Part shown: in pieces, positions 11,328 to 21,050 of the stretch
How positions within the stretch are numbered: position 1 is the first letter of the stretch
How the letters are laid out: the number at the start of each line of letters is the position of its first letter
Source of the DNA: Narthecium ossifragum
Lineage: Eukaryota; Streptophyta; Magnoliopsida; Dioscoreales; Nartheciaceae
Direction of reading: 5' to 3'
DNA length: 64,000 nt
Assembly (NCBI GenBank): GCA_963920575.1
Contig: OY986967.1
Span: 10,782,061-10,846,060 of the forward strand
The notes under the pieces: model-generated
The model's database searches: none
Seen by the model: only the letters and a program-made list of their open reading frames with translations
What the model was told of the DNA's origin: nothing
Made by a program: the position numbers and the translations under genes

Positions 11328-12187
11328 ATGCAAGGCAGACAATCCCTTAACAACCCGCTAGAACCTTTGGATTTAGAAATAAAGGCCACACTTCGAACAA
11401 CAAAAACGTTAGGTCAAAGGTCTTTAAGTAACCATCAGGAAGCCTTAAGTAACTTGCAATCTATTCACAAGACTTTTGTTACAATAGCTGAAAACTATGG
11501 AGCTGTCATAGACCCTAATGCTAATATTGGTAGGGGAGGTAATAATAATAACAATAGTGAAGTCCCAATTAGGAAACAATTCTTACCTGGACCTTATACC
11601 TATGCTTCTTGTATCAACCCACCTTCCATTATTGCTACACATTATGAGATTAAGCCTAACTGGATTACTGCTTTACCTTCTTTCTATAGGCGTGAGAATG
11701 AAGATCCTTATGGACACATTGCAAGCTTTCTTGAAATTCTTTCTATGTTCAAATTTGAGCACTTTAATGATGATGTCTTTAGACTCAGGCTTTTCCCTCG
11801 TTCTTTGAAAGACAAGGCCAAACATGGGCTTGAAACCTTAGCTCCAAATTCGATTTCAACATGGGACCCACTTCAGGACACCATCCTTAAAAAATATTTC
11901 TCTATCATTAAAACTCAAAACTATCATACAATGATTATCTCTTTTAAGCAAAATGAGGATGAGATGTTTCATGAAGCCTGTGAAAGATTTAAAGATCTTC
12001 TTAGAGAGTGTCCCTATCATGAGGTGCATGAGTGGCAGCTAGCCCATTCGTTTTATAATGGTCTTAATGATCATTATAGGACAATGGTCGAAGCCTGCTG
12101 TGGGGGTGTTGTTCTCAGTAGGGAAATGTATGACAACTTGCTAAACATTCACATTATAATGCCTCAGTTTCTAGCAGTCGATCTACC
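11328..12187 (+). pseudogene. Athila B Gag, N-terminal part
   Basis: Open frame from ATG 11328 encoding an Athila-type Gag. It has an N-terminal leader of about 90 residues, an asparagine run, then the retrotransposon-gag domain (ITALPSFYRRENEDPYGHI, a STWD motif, and an ERFKDLLREC motif). It is about as similar to the minus-strand copy at 38779-39434 as expected of one family. The true Gag stops at 12187, where a solo LTR is inserted; the open frame reads on into that LTR and the next element to 12383, giving a chimeric tail that is not Gag. Gag resumes at 16722. Confidence 0.85.
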
Positions 12188-12198
12188 TGATCGTTCGC

Positions 12199-13076
12199 TG
12201 ATACGAGGTCGAACCGAGCCATTCCAAGAAGGGACCCATGTCCTTGCTTGGATGGGCCCACGCCAAGGAGTTGGCTGCACCCAAGTCCCTTTGGGCGTTC
12301 TAAGCTCAGCCAGCCAAAGGAATCCTATTCCTAGCTGGTTTGCTTACTTAGATGATTTCCTAGTTAGTAGTTATCTTGATTGAGTCAGTTTCCTAGTTTG
12401 AGTTCAGTTTATGCTTTGCTTTATTAGTTGCTATTAAGAGTCCTAGTAATCAGGAAGTTTGAGTTATGATTGAGTCTTAGTAGGAAAGTATGGTTACTTG
12501 CTGATTAAAGCAAGGTAGTTCTCTAGTTGGAGTAGAACTCTCTTGAGGCCTCTATAAAAGGACCTCTATAGCTTGTATTAGGTCATGGACGAATTTATGA
12601 GAGTTATTATTTAGTAGAGATAAATCCTAGGAGTAGAAGTAATATAGGAGTAGCTGTAACTTAGTTTCCTCATAATCCACCAGCCACCTTCATCTCTCTC
12701 TACAGCCGGTCCTCCTCCATCACCGGTCTCCTTCTCCGCTGCCGTCCACTCCTTCACCACCACCACCGCCACTACCAACCACCTCCGCCGTCCAACCCCA
12801 AGTCCCCGGCGTCCCCTTGGCTGTCGTGCTTCCCTCCATCACGTTCTCCAAGGCTTGGATCTCCAAGAGAAGCCAGCTAACCCTAGAGGAGCTGCAAGGT
12901 ATCCCTCTTCTCATCCATCTCCTACCTCCAGTCTTCATCTTCCTCTTCGAATACCTAGGGTCCTTCTCCTAAAACCCTAAAGGTATCTCTCGACCTAGCC
13001 ATAGATTTGGCTAAAGAGGATCTGAGATAAAGTAAGAGACCTGGTACGAAAGCCCTTGAGAAGGTGCATCGTATCA
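12199..13076 (+). repeat. 5' LTR of the 4-kb element
   Basis: 878 bp, TGATACGAGG to GCATCGTATCA. TATA box at 12553-12560. Collinear with 15335-16212 without indels. Confidence 0.9.
12553..12560 (+). promoter_or_regulatory. TATA box in 5' LTR
   Basis: TATAAAAG in a GGCCTCTATAAAAGGACC context, repeated at 15689-15696 in the 3' LTR. Confidence 0.6.
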
Positions 13077-13079
13077 ACT

Positions 13080-13091
13080 TGGTATCAGAGC
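13080..13091 (+). other. Primer-binding site (initiator Met)
   Basis: TGGTATCAGAGC, an exact match to the common initiator Met tRNA primer site, 3 bp after the 5' LTR. Confidence 0.85.
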
Positions 13092-13138
13092 TCTTTCCTC
13101 CTACCTGTGCCGACCAGAATCCTTCCGAAAGAGTCCAC

Positions 13139-14788
13139 ATGGCAGGAAGAGTACCTGGCCAAAACCCTAGTTATACCGCGGATTGCTCAACCCCTACACA
13201 AATCACTGTTCATCCGACCAAACCTACTCCTCTACCTGGTCAAACCTCTCTTCCACATCATCATCCCTTACTTCCATCATTATCCCTACAGATCCCTAAC
13301 CCTAACCCTACTGTACCTGGCCGAGTTCCTCCACAACCATACCAGCCCCTATACCCAGCCCATGCCCAGCCTCCATACCAGCAGTCTATGCCACCTCCCT
13401 ACGCACCGTACAACCCTAGTCTTCCCTACAATCCATCCCCACCGTATCAGCCATTACCTACTCCCTACAACCAACCCAAACCTACAAACACCAATGGCTA
13501 TTTGAGTACAACTTGGACTCCGAATCCTACTGGAACTAGGATTACAAATCCTGCTCCAACTAGGAATCTGAGTCAAACTCAGAGTACGACTTGGACTCAA
13601 AATCCTACTGGAACTAGGATTACAAATCCTACTCCAACTAGGAATCCCAGTCAAACTTGGAGTACGGCTTACCCTACAGTTGAAGAATGGAAGAAAGCCG
13701 TCCAATGTTGGATCCCTCTACCTTACCCTTCAGAAGAACAGTGGGAAGCAATGATCCAATGATATTCTCCTACAAATCAGTCAAGCCCTATTGGAGTTCA
13801 GATTTCCAACCAAAATCCCATTCTAGCTACAACTTGGATTGCAGAACCTAAACCTAGCTCTACCTGGATTAGGACTCCTCATACTCCACCTACCCACGAG
13901 CTGCCCCATGAGCCAAACCATGAACAACACCTGCTGCCCCCTTACCCAAACACACCACATCCCAACCCAGTCAACATCCGGCCATCATCTCCTTCATTAT
14001 TCCCTTCATCCAAACCTTCCCTTCCCACCACCAGCAATTCCTCAATAGCAGCCAACCGTGCCTCAGTTAAAGCCCTCCCCACACCATGTAACCGCTACCA
14101 AGGTCCTCCTCACTCCTGCCCCAATCCCATCACAACCGTCCCCCACCATGCCTTCTTCATCATTGACCCCGGCGGAAGCTCAAAACCCACCGGCGTTCTT
14201 GAAACTCCTCACAACCACCCAACCTCTCCACCCATAGCCATTCCATGTACAAACCTGCCGGCCCCCAACTCCATCTTTCCCCACTCCGACGAGCAGCCCT
14301 TACTGGTGATTGAGTTCCGGCCTCTTTCAGCTACCATATTTGTTCCCATTCCCAACCTTCATCAAGCAATGGACAGATCTCAACTATCATATCAGATCAA
14401 ATCAAATCACTACGGTTTGAACCTGATCAAACTCCGACTCCATCACCTACAATTGGTCGAGTCAGATTGCAGCTTACAAGACTTGGTCAGATTCCATCCA
14501 AGCACAACCAGGTTTGGTTACACCAACCAGATCCGACCAAGCTCAGATCAGACCAGGCTAAGTCAAACTCAATTGGATGCAGCCAGAATCAATCCGGCTA
14601 GATCTGATTGCTGCCAGCCAAGCTCTATCAAGCTCAGTCAAACTGAACCTGATCAAGATCCAAATAGTGCAGCAGAAGCGTGGCCCAGCCGACTTCACTT
14701 CAGACTGGGCCAAAGCGAGCTTGACTCAGTATCAAGCCAAGACCCTGCACATCCGACCAGGCCATGGAGATCAGATCCCGTCCTTTGA
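13139..14788 (+). pseudogene. Proline-rich ORF of 4-kb element, unknown
   Basis: From ATG 13139 (MAGRVPGQNP) the frame is open to a TGA at 13760-13762, then continues in the same frame without another stop to 14786-14788, 549 codons in all. The first part is rich in Pro, Tyr, Gln and Asn (PPQPYQPLYP, PPYAPYNPSL), followed by two 26-residue repeats (78 bp, 13511-13666) with the core NPTGTRITNP, and a YPTVEEWKKAV segment. The part after the stop is Pro/His/Ser-rich. I see no zinc knuckle, capsid, protease or polymerase motif. It could be a highly diverged Gag or a captured cellular sequence; I do not recognise it. The internal TGA may be a CGA deamination. Confidence 0.6.
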
Positions 14789-14926
14789 TCATGGGCGACA
14801 CTACTCATGGGATGTGACGAGGATGATCCAGGAGAACCATTGAAGATCCCATGCTTGGGGCCAACTGAACCATCAGATCGTCCCCCGGATGCTCCGTCCT
14901 CGGCATGACTGTATTCAGCTGCCACA

Positions 14927-15333
14927 TTGGGTCTACTTCCACCTTGGAAGGACTCGATTCGAGTTGATCTAGTCTTTGACCCAGGAAGCCAGCTACTAAG
15001 GACACACCACCTCCGGTCTATGGCCGTCCTTTACTTCAAAGAGTTCCAGCGACCCCCGGATATGCCTAAGTTCAGCTCCCTCCTTCTAGACCGGCAGCAT
15101 GGCTCTTTGATTCACCGATCCGGTTACCACCTGATCCACCATGGGTGCGACCAGGGTTCTCACCAGCTGCATGGCCCTCTGATTCAATGGCCCAGTTACC
15201 ATTAGATCCACCATGGGCCAGACCGGGATTCTCACCGCCGAGTACAGAGCAACAGTTGCGAGAGAAGAGAAGAGCCCTCTTTCCTCATCACATTCAGGCC
15301 TTGAGGACAAGGCCAATTTCAAAGGGAGGAGGG
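14927..15333 (+). other. 3' interior of the 4-kb element
   Basis: Three frames carry short open stretches. A segment of about 75 bp is imperfectly duplicated at about 15101-15240 (GATCCACCATGGG repeated). The frame ending LRTRPISKGGG just before the purine tract resembles the C-terminal tail of gypsy polyproteins. The bases 15321-15334 (AAAGGGAGGAGGGA) form the probable polypurine tract. Confidence 0.5.
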
Positions 15334-15334
15334 A

Positions 15335-16212
15335 TGATACGAGGTCGAACCGAGCCATTCCAAGAAGGGACCCACGTCCTTGCTTGGATGGGCCCACGCC
15401 AAGGAGTTGGTTGCACCCAAGTCCCTTTGGGCGTTTTAAGCTCAGCCATCCAAAGGAATCCTATTCCTAGCTGGTTTGCTTACTTAGATGATTTTCTAGT
15501 TAGTAGTTATCTTGATTGAGTCAGTTTCCTAGTTTGAGTTCAGTTTATGCTTTGCTTTATTAGTTGCTATTAAGAGTCCTAGTAATCAGGAAGTTTGAGT
15601 TATGATTGAGTCTTAGTAGGAAAGTATGGTTACTTGCTGATTAAAGCAAGTTAGTTCTCTAGTTGGAGTAGAACTCTCTTGAGGCCTCTATAAAAGGACC
15701 TCTATAGCTTGTATTAGGTCATGGACGAATTTATGAGAGTTATTATTTAGTAGAGATAAATCCTAGGAGTAGAAGTAATATAGGAGTAGCTGTAACTTAG
15801 TTTCCTCATAATCCACCAGCCACCTTCATCTCTCTCTACAGCTGGTCCTCCTCCATCACCGGTCTCCTTCTCCGATGCCGTCCACTCCTTCGCCACCACC
15901 ACCGCCGCTACCAACCACCTCCGCCGTCCAACCCCAAGTCCCCGGCGTCCCCTTGGCTGCCGTGCTTCCCTCCACCACGTTCTCCAAGGCTTGGATCTCC
16001 GAGAGAAGCCAGCCAACCCTAGAGGAGCTGCAGGGTATCCCTCTTCTCATCCATCTCCTACCTCCAGTCTTCATCTTCCTCGTCGAATACCTAGGGTCCT
16101 TCTCCTAAAACCCTAAAGGTATCTCTCGACCTAGCCATAGATTTGGCTAAAGAGGATCTGAGATAAGGCAAGAGACCCGGTACGAAAGCCCTTGAGAAGG
16201 TGCATCATATCA
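15335..16212 (+). repeat. 3' LTR of the 4-kb element
   Basis: 878 bp, TGATACGAGG to GCATCATATCA, directly after the purine tract. TATA box at 15689-15696. Confidence 0.9.
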
Positions 16213-16721
16213 TTCACAAAGTGTGTGTGTCGTTAAAGCACAACAAACCTCAATCAAAATATAATCCTTATTCTATTACTATCTTACAGGGTAGACTAGT
16301 GGTGAAGTTCGGAATCGATCCACAGGAAAATGTTGGAAGGTAAAATCAATTCTTGAAACTGATTCCTAAGCAGAGTAATCAAAAGGTGGGTTGAATTATC
16401 TAAAAATTATCTAAAAAAAAAAGTAAAGTGATCGGGATTTGAACCAAGTTATGAATTACCTAGGGATTACTCAATCCACCCTAGCTTCACCTTCAATCTT
16501 CTCTAGTAAAATCAATTCTGTAGAATTTCTAGTAATTTATTTCCAAACAATTGACGATGCAGTCTTTTTGCAGAATTTAATGATTTTTAGCCGAATTTCT
16601 TGTATTTCTTCTCAAATCCTACTTAAACTTGAAATCAAACAATAAGATATCAAATACACCCACTCTATGCCTAACAAAGGTAATTTAAGAGGTTTAATTA
16701 TGCGTAATTCATGTCTCATCA

Positions 16722-16932
16722 CTACCACTGTTTGTAATTCTCGAGGAATTCATGAAAATTTTGAATTTTAAAGTCTCTCCGCACAAGTAGCCCTCCTAAC
16801 TAAAGATTTAAATCTGTTGAAAATAGGTTAAACTCTTGCTCAACAATTGCCTCCCACTTCTCTAGAGACCTCTACCCCTTGTTTTAGTTCTGATCATTCT
16901 ATAACTTATTGTCACTTGGCCCGTAATTTCCC
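16722..16932 (+). pseudogene. Athila B Gag, middle part
   Basis: In one frame (two stops) this reads as the Gag segment with CNSRGIHENFEF, LTKDLN and the knuckle remnant DHSITYCHLARNFP. It matches the minus-strand copy at about 38440-38660 in the same order. It is the continuation of the Gag broken at 12187 and is itself cut at 16933 by the Tat-like element. Confidence 0.7.
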
Positions 16933-17096
16933 TGACAATAAAATCGCTATCTCGGGGTGAGCTGTTTGCCCATTTTATTGTGATCAAAAAATCGATTTAC
17001 ATGTGGTGGGAGATTGTGAGAACAACACTCCTGAGTTCCCTGTATCATCACAAGCTGCATATCTCTTTCTCTTTGGACATGCATACTTATGATGAG
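16933..17096 (-). repeat. 3' LTR remnant of Tat-like element
   Basis: Plus-strand TGACAATAAAATC to CTTATGATGAG, near-identical to 18826-18990 at the end of the 5' LTR. The remaining 2.2 kb of LTR are absent here. Confidence 0.75.
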
Positions 17097-17408
17097 TGTG
17101 AGGCCCGCTGGGTCTACTGTGGGACAAGATGCCTGCGCCTGGAAGGCGGGGCTGAGTCGGGTAGCCGGGTAAGCAATCCCACAACGCCTGGGTATGGTCC
17201 GGGGTTTGATATAAGTATATAGTAAGCCCTTAATAGACACAACGCATTTTAAAGCCTTGCTGACAGTGATCCGCCAGAAAACTCCAAGGTTAAGCGTGCT
17301 TGCCTTAGAGCGGTCCCGGGATGGATGACCTACTGGGAAGTTTTCCCAGATTTCTGCAGTGAGCCAAAAGCGGACAATATTGTGTCGGGTGGGGCCCTCT
17401 GGATGTCA
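17097..17408 (+). mobile_element. Cassandra-type LTR
   Basis: A 312-bp segment from TGTGAGGCCCGC to CTCTGGATGTCA, with the LTR length and order expected of the plant TRIM family Cassandra. It has a 5S rRNA-like core (17275-17348), followed by the hallmark AAAGCGGACAATATTGTG and a GGTGGGGCCC tail. No internal region or primer site adjoins it. The flanks ATGAG and AATCT do not form a duplication. It is therefore a solo LTR whose surroundings were later deleted, or a recombinant remnant. Confidence 0.75.
17275..17348 (+). ncRNA. 5S rRNA-like promoter core in Cassandra LTR
   Basis: This matches the second half of plant 5S rRNA: AACTCC, GGTTAAGCGTGCTTG, then GGGATGGATGACC and CTGGGAAG. It covers the internal control region used by RNA polymerase III (box A, intermediate element, box C) with several substitutions. 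It is not a 5S rRNA gene: the first 45 bases and the 3' end are missing. In Cassandra the 5S-like core is thought to drive polymerase III transcription. Confidence 0.75.
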
Positions 17409-18655
17409 AATCTTCTTAGTGAAGGAATTTGAGCAGCATGGCTTCTCTGGGTAGTGTGCTGACTTGTTGATGAAGGGATCTGAGCTGGATGAGCTCTTTG
17501 GGTGATTTGTTGATTTCTATGAATGACCCTGGAAGTCACTCCATAGCAAGGACGTCCCAAGCCCCCAGCATAAAATGGCGGGCGATGGACAACATTCTTT
17601 TGCTTCTTCTCAGGTTGCCTCTTGACCCTAGCAGGAAGATGCTTAGGTTCATAAGCATTGATGTTTTGTTGATTTCTATGAATGACCCTGGAAGTCACTC
17701 CATAGCAAGGACGTCCCAAGCCCCCAACATAAAATGGCGGGCGATGGACAACATCCATTTGCTTCTTCTCAACGTGCCCCCTGACCCTAGCAGGAAGATG
17801 CTTAGATTCATAAGCATTGATGTTTTGCTTAGGACTAGAAGTGTTGGTGTCGTTTTTCTCGACCCCCTTCTCGATTTGGAGAGCATTCTTCTCGCAGTTG
17901 ATGTAGTTGATGTAGGCCGTTTCCATATCTTGCAGATAAATGTAGTAGGTAGGGAGTCTGGACTCCCAGTACTTCTGTCAATGCTTGTACTCGGAGTACA
18001 AGAACTCGCCCTGATCTCTGGCTGTGTAGAGACCGGTCTGAGGCTTATTGGCGCAAGTCCTATGTGACTTGTTGACCGCCTTGAGTTGTGCAGCAGAGGG
18101 TTGAAAGGTTTGAGGATGATTTTTTCCTTTGGGATCTTCAGTATGTGCTGTGAAGATCTTAGGGATGAAAGGGGCCTTGGCAGTCGGCTTCCTTTTTCTC
18201 CTCGGGACAACTGTAGTCCAACCTTTCTCATCTGTCGTGACGACTCCATGGGGGGCTGGTTGCTGATCTCTTCGAAGTGGGGTGGATCTCAACTGGTGAT
18301 CACCTCTGCCTCCTTTGATGACTTTCTTCGACAGGTGAGCAGTTTTCTCCCGATATTCTTGATGAACACGGGCTCCACTTGAAGAAGCTTTGATATCAGT
18401 TTGCAGCTGGATGCTTGATCCGACTGATGGAAGTCTTGTTGTTCCTCGTCGCTTGCGGCGGGATTTGACAGCAGAGGACTCCAAGGGTGGAAGTATTGTT
18501 GGAGGTGTTGTTGGCGGTGTCGACGGAGATGTTGTCAGAGGTGTGAGGGACACCGTTGATGACGCTGAGGACACCGGCATGCCGGCGCTCCCTAGAGGGA
18601 TGTTGAACCAGAGCTCGCTAAAGCATATGTTGAACGAAGCACCGTTGAGCGCCAT
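17409..18655 (-). pseudogene. Unrecognised ORF in Tat-like element
   Basis: One minus-strand frame runs from ATG 18655 to the Cassandra junction with a single internal TGA at 17978-17980, about 415 codons. The N-terminal part is Ser/Thr/Pro-rich (TPLTTSPSTPPTTPPT), then a basic KSRRKRR patch and a segment DEKGWTTVVPRRKRK. After the stop come LPTYYIYLQDMETAY and two 53-residue repeats (159 bp, about 17504-17821) with the core HLPARV and GGLGRPCYGVTSRVIHRN. I find no capsid, knuckle or enzyme motif. Position after the primer site suggests a Gag-like product or an extra ORF; the frame would finish inside Cassandra sequence. Confidence 0.5.
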
Positions 18656-18797
18656 ATCCCTTGGTCTTGGTCTTGGTCTTGGTGAAGAAATATGTTAGTA
18701 TGTGAAGATAGTTTGCTATATCCTTCGTTTGAGAAGGAAAGCATGTTAGTATGTAGAAATTTTAAGGTTCGGATCCGAAGATGAGGGGTAGAGTGTT

Positions 18798-18815
18798 GTC
18801 CCACCGGGCGTGCTA
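18798..18815 (-). other. Primer-binding site of Tat-like element
   Basis: On the plus strand GTCCCACCGGGCGTGCTA looks like a tRNA 3' end (CCA changed to CTA). On the minus strand the site TAGCACGCCCGGTGGGAC follows the LTR end after 5 bp. This type of site occurs in Tat-lineage elements. I do not name the tRNA. Confidence 0.6.
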
Positions 18816-19427
18816 GATTTTGTTCGACAATAAAATCTCTATCTCGGGGTGAGATGTTTGCCCATTTTATTGTGATAAAAAAATCGATTTACATGTGGTG
18901 GGAGATTGTGAGAACAACACTCTTGAGTTCCCTGTATCATCACAAGCTGCATATCTCTTTCTCTTTGGACATGCATACTTATGATGAGATTGGCAACTCA
19001 TCATTTACATCCCCGTAGGGAAGACCCCTGATTAAGGATTCGAGGCTTAAAATCCTATTACATCATCTAAAAAGGGAAAGGAAGAAGTAGAAGGGTATTG
19101 GGTGGAGGCGGAGCCTCCACCCTCACCTTTGTTGGTGTTGATCTACCTTGGTCTTCCATCTTAATCTCCTGGGAGTTGCTGCAGGTCTTCAAAATTGATA
19201 GAGGCTCGGTTGGGGGAACCCCAAGAGCTGAAAAATTTGTTGTAGGACCTCGTCGATTTAATGAAGGACTTGCTCTAGGAGTTGGTAGTGGGCTTGCTGT
19301 GGATCCTTCCGGAGTTGCTGGAGAACTTGGTGTCGGATCCTTGGGAGTTGATGAAGGAGTCGCTTTAAGATCTCCAAAAGTTGGTGAAGGATTTTCAGAG
19401 TTGAAGAAACTTCAAGAATCAATAGCG

Positions 19428-19580
19428 ACTCCCAGCGGGTGGATTTAAGTCCACGTGGGTTTTGCTAGTTCCCAGCGGGTGGATTTAAGTCCACGTGGGT
19501 TTTGCTAACTCTTGAAGAACTTCAAGAATCAATAGTTACTCCCAGCGAGTGGATTTAAGTCCACGTGGGTTTACTAATTC
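19428..19580. repeat. Three palindromic repeats in LTR
   Basis: Three copies of CCCAGCGGGTGGATTTAAGT + CCACGTGGG (one with GAGTGG) at about 19431, 19471 and 19541. Each is an imperfect palindrome centred on TTTAA with arms GTGGA/TCCAC. Spacing is irregular (40 and about 70 bp), so it is not a CRISPR array. Confidence 0.7.
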
Positions 19581-19715
19581 TTGAAGAATTTTCAGGAACA
19601 CGAAGAACGCGAAGAACAAATTTTTAGATTTCCAGAGCTCAGCCTCCTCTCTTTCAGAGTGTGGCTTTGCTCTCAAATGCCTCTAGCTCCCTTTGCATTC
19701 ACCCCCCTCCCCCTC

Positions 19716-19723
19716 TATTTATA
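19716..19723 (-). promoter_or_regulatory. TATA box of Tat-like LTR
   Basis: TATTTATA on the plus strand, TATAAATA in CACCTATAAATAGAGG on the minus strand. Confidence 0.6.
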
Positions 19724-19967
19724 GGTGTTTGGAGAGGTTGGTTAGGCTGATTTTAGATTTGAATTTTGGTTGGGGAGTTGAGATTTGGGTGGTTAAGAGG
19801 GTAGGATTTAGGTAGTTTAGATTTAGGGTTGGGCATATCAAATCTATTTGAATTCGAATTCGAATTCGAATCATGAATTTTAGTTTCAAATTTTATATAT
19901 TTATTCAAATTTTGAATATTTTATTGAATTTTCAAATATTTGAACATGTCGTAGATAATTTACCCTA

Positions 19968-21050
19968 ATGCCCTTGGGCAAGGGTAAATTACCAGAATAC
20001 CTTTTTTATCGGTCATATATGTTTTTGGACCGAAATACCCCCAAAGCAGGTAGAGGTGCCTTTACATATATTTTTTGGACCATTATACCCCTAGAGGTTT
20101 TTAAATGACTAAAATACCCTCGGCCCCCATAGCTTGTGTAGGATGCCATCAAAGCTTTAAGAAGGTTGATATGAAGGTGAAATTACCAAAATACCCTTTT
20201 GGTATTTTGGTTGGTGTAGAGCCCATATATGTTTTGGACAAGAATACCCTAAAGTAGATGATACTTTAAAGGGTGGAGCATATTTGTCATGTGTACGTGG
20301 AAAATGTGCATTTAGTGTAAATGACCAAAATACCCCCGAGGGGCTAAATGACCAAAATACCCTTTTTCATGTTTTGGTTTGTATCTGATGCCTTCAAAAC
20401 CATCATGAACTATTTTGGAATGTTGTAGGTGAGTCAAGCCTATATTTGGCTAGAATGACCAAAATACCCCCAGAAGGTAAAACTTATTGAAATGCCCTTT
20501 ATGCTTTCGGTTTGTTATAAAAACCATACGGGGATATTTCTTAGATATTGTAGGGATCCTGAACACATATTTTAGTCAAAATCCCCAAAATACCCCTGGT
20601 GGGCAAAATTACCAAAATGCCCCCGAATCCTTTTAATTTAAGTAGGATGTTTTCTAACCCATGTAAAAGGCATGATGGAGTATAGGAGAGAGTGTAAGAA
20701 TATATTTCACTTAAATCCCCAAAATACCCTTGATGTGATAAAATTATCAAAATGCCCCTATATCTTCTTAGCTTTTGTAGGATGACATAAAAGCTATATA
20801 GGGTCATGATAGGATGTTTTAGAGAGTCTAGGTATGTATTTTACCCTGAATTCCTAAAATATCATTGGGCTGGTAAAATTACCAAAACGCCCTTATATCG
20901 ACTTAGCTTCTGTAGGATGCCGTAAAAGCTATGTAGGGTTATGATAGGATATTTTAGAGAGTCCAGGCATGTCTTTTGTTCTGAATTCCCAAAATATCCT
21001 TGGGCAGGTAAAATTACCAAAACGCCTTTTGTTCTCTCGATTTGTGTAGG
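19968..21050. repeat. Degenerate 'accaaaataccc' repeats in U3
   Basis: More than a dozen diverged copies of A(C/T)CAAAATACCC/GCCCC words, alternating with 'gtaggatgccatcaaaa' spacers that return every 100-200 bp. There is no open frame worth calling. This is U3 of the Tat-like LTR. Confidence 0.65.

Larger units (their letters stand above)
12199..16212 (+). mobile_element. Non-autonomous LTR element with unknown ORF
   Basis: A complete LTR retrotransposon of 4,014 bp. Both LTRs are 878 bp with terminal inverted ends TGATACGA/TCGTATCA, an exact initiator-Met type primer site and a purine-rich tract before the 3' LTR. The flanking duplication is TTCGC (12194-12198) and TTCAC (16213-16217), one transition apart. 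The 2,258-bp interior has no protease, reverse transcriptase, RNase H or integrase; it holds a proline-rich open frame I do not recognise. I see roughly 20 substitutions and no length change between the LTRs, so insertion was fairly recent. The LTR and 3' end style suggest a gypsy-derived master, but that is inference. Confidence 0.85.
12188..16721 (-). mobile_element. Solo Athila-B-type LTR, interrupted
   Basis: A reverse LTR flanked by 5-bp duplications CTACC (12183-12187 and 16722-16726). Its plus-strand start TGATCGTTCGC (12188-12198) and the rest (16213-16721, ending CTCATCA) match the two ends of the LTR at 46398-47855. It is split after 11 bp by the element at 12199-16212. Net length is about 515 bp, much shorter than the 1,458-bp relative, so it is internally deleted or a subfamily. 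No internal region is attached. Confidence 0.8.

Noticed and set aside
11328..12383. A 351-residue protein
   Set aside because: Only the first part is Gag; after 12187 the frame reads through a solo LTR and the LTR of another element.
16933..16937. Target duplication for the Tat-like element
   Set aside because: Flanks TTCCC and AACCT do not match, so I do not claim a simple insertion.
17275..17348. Functional 5S rRNA gene
   Set aside because: Only the second half is present, with substitutions, embedded in Cassandra-type LTR sequence.
19098..19448. 116-codon plus-strand gene
   Set aside because: Entirely within the transcribed part of the Tat-like LTR.
19428..19580. CRISPR-like array
   Set aside because: Three irregularly spaced repeats in a plant LTR; no equal spacers and wrong kind of genome.
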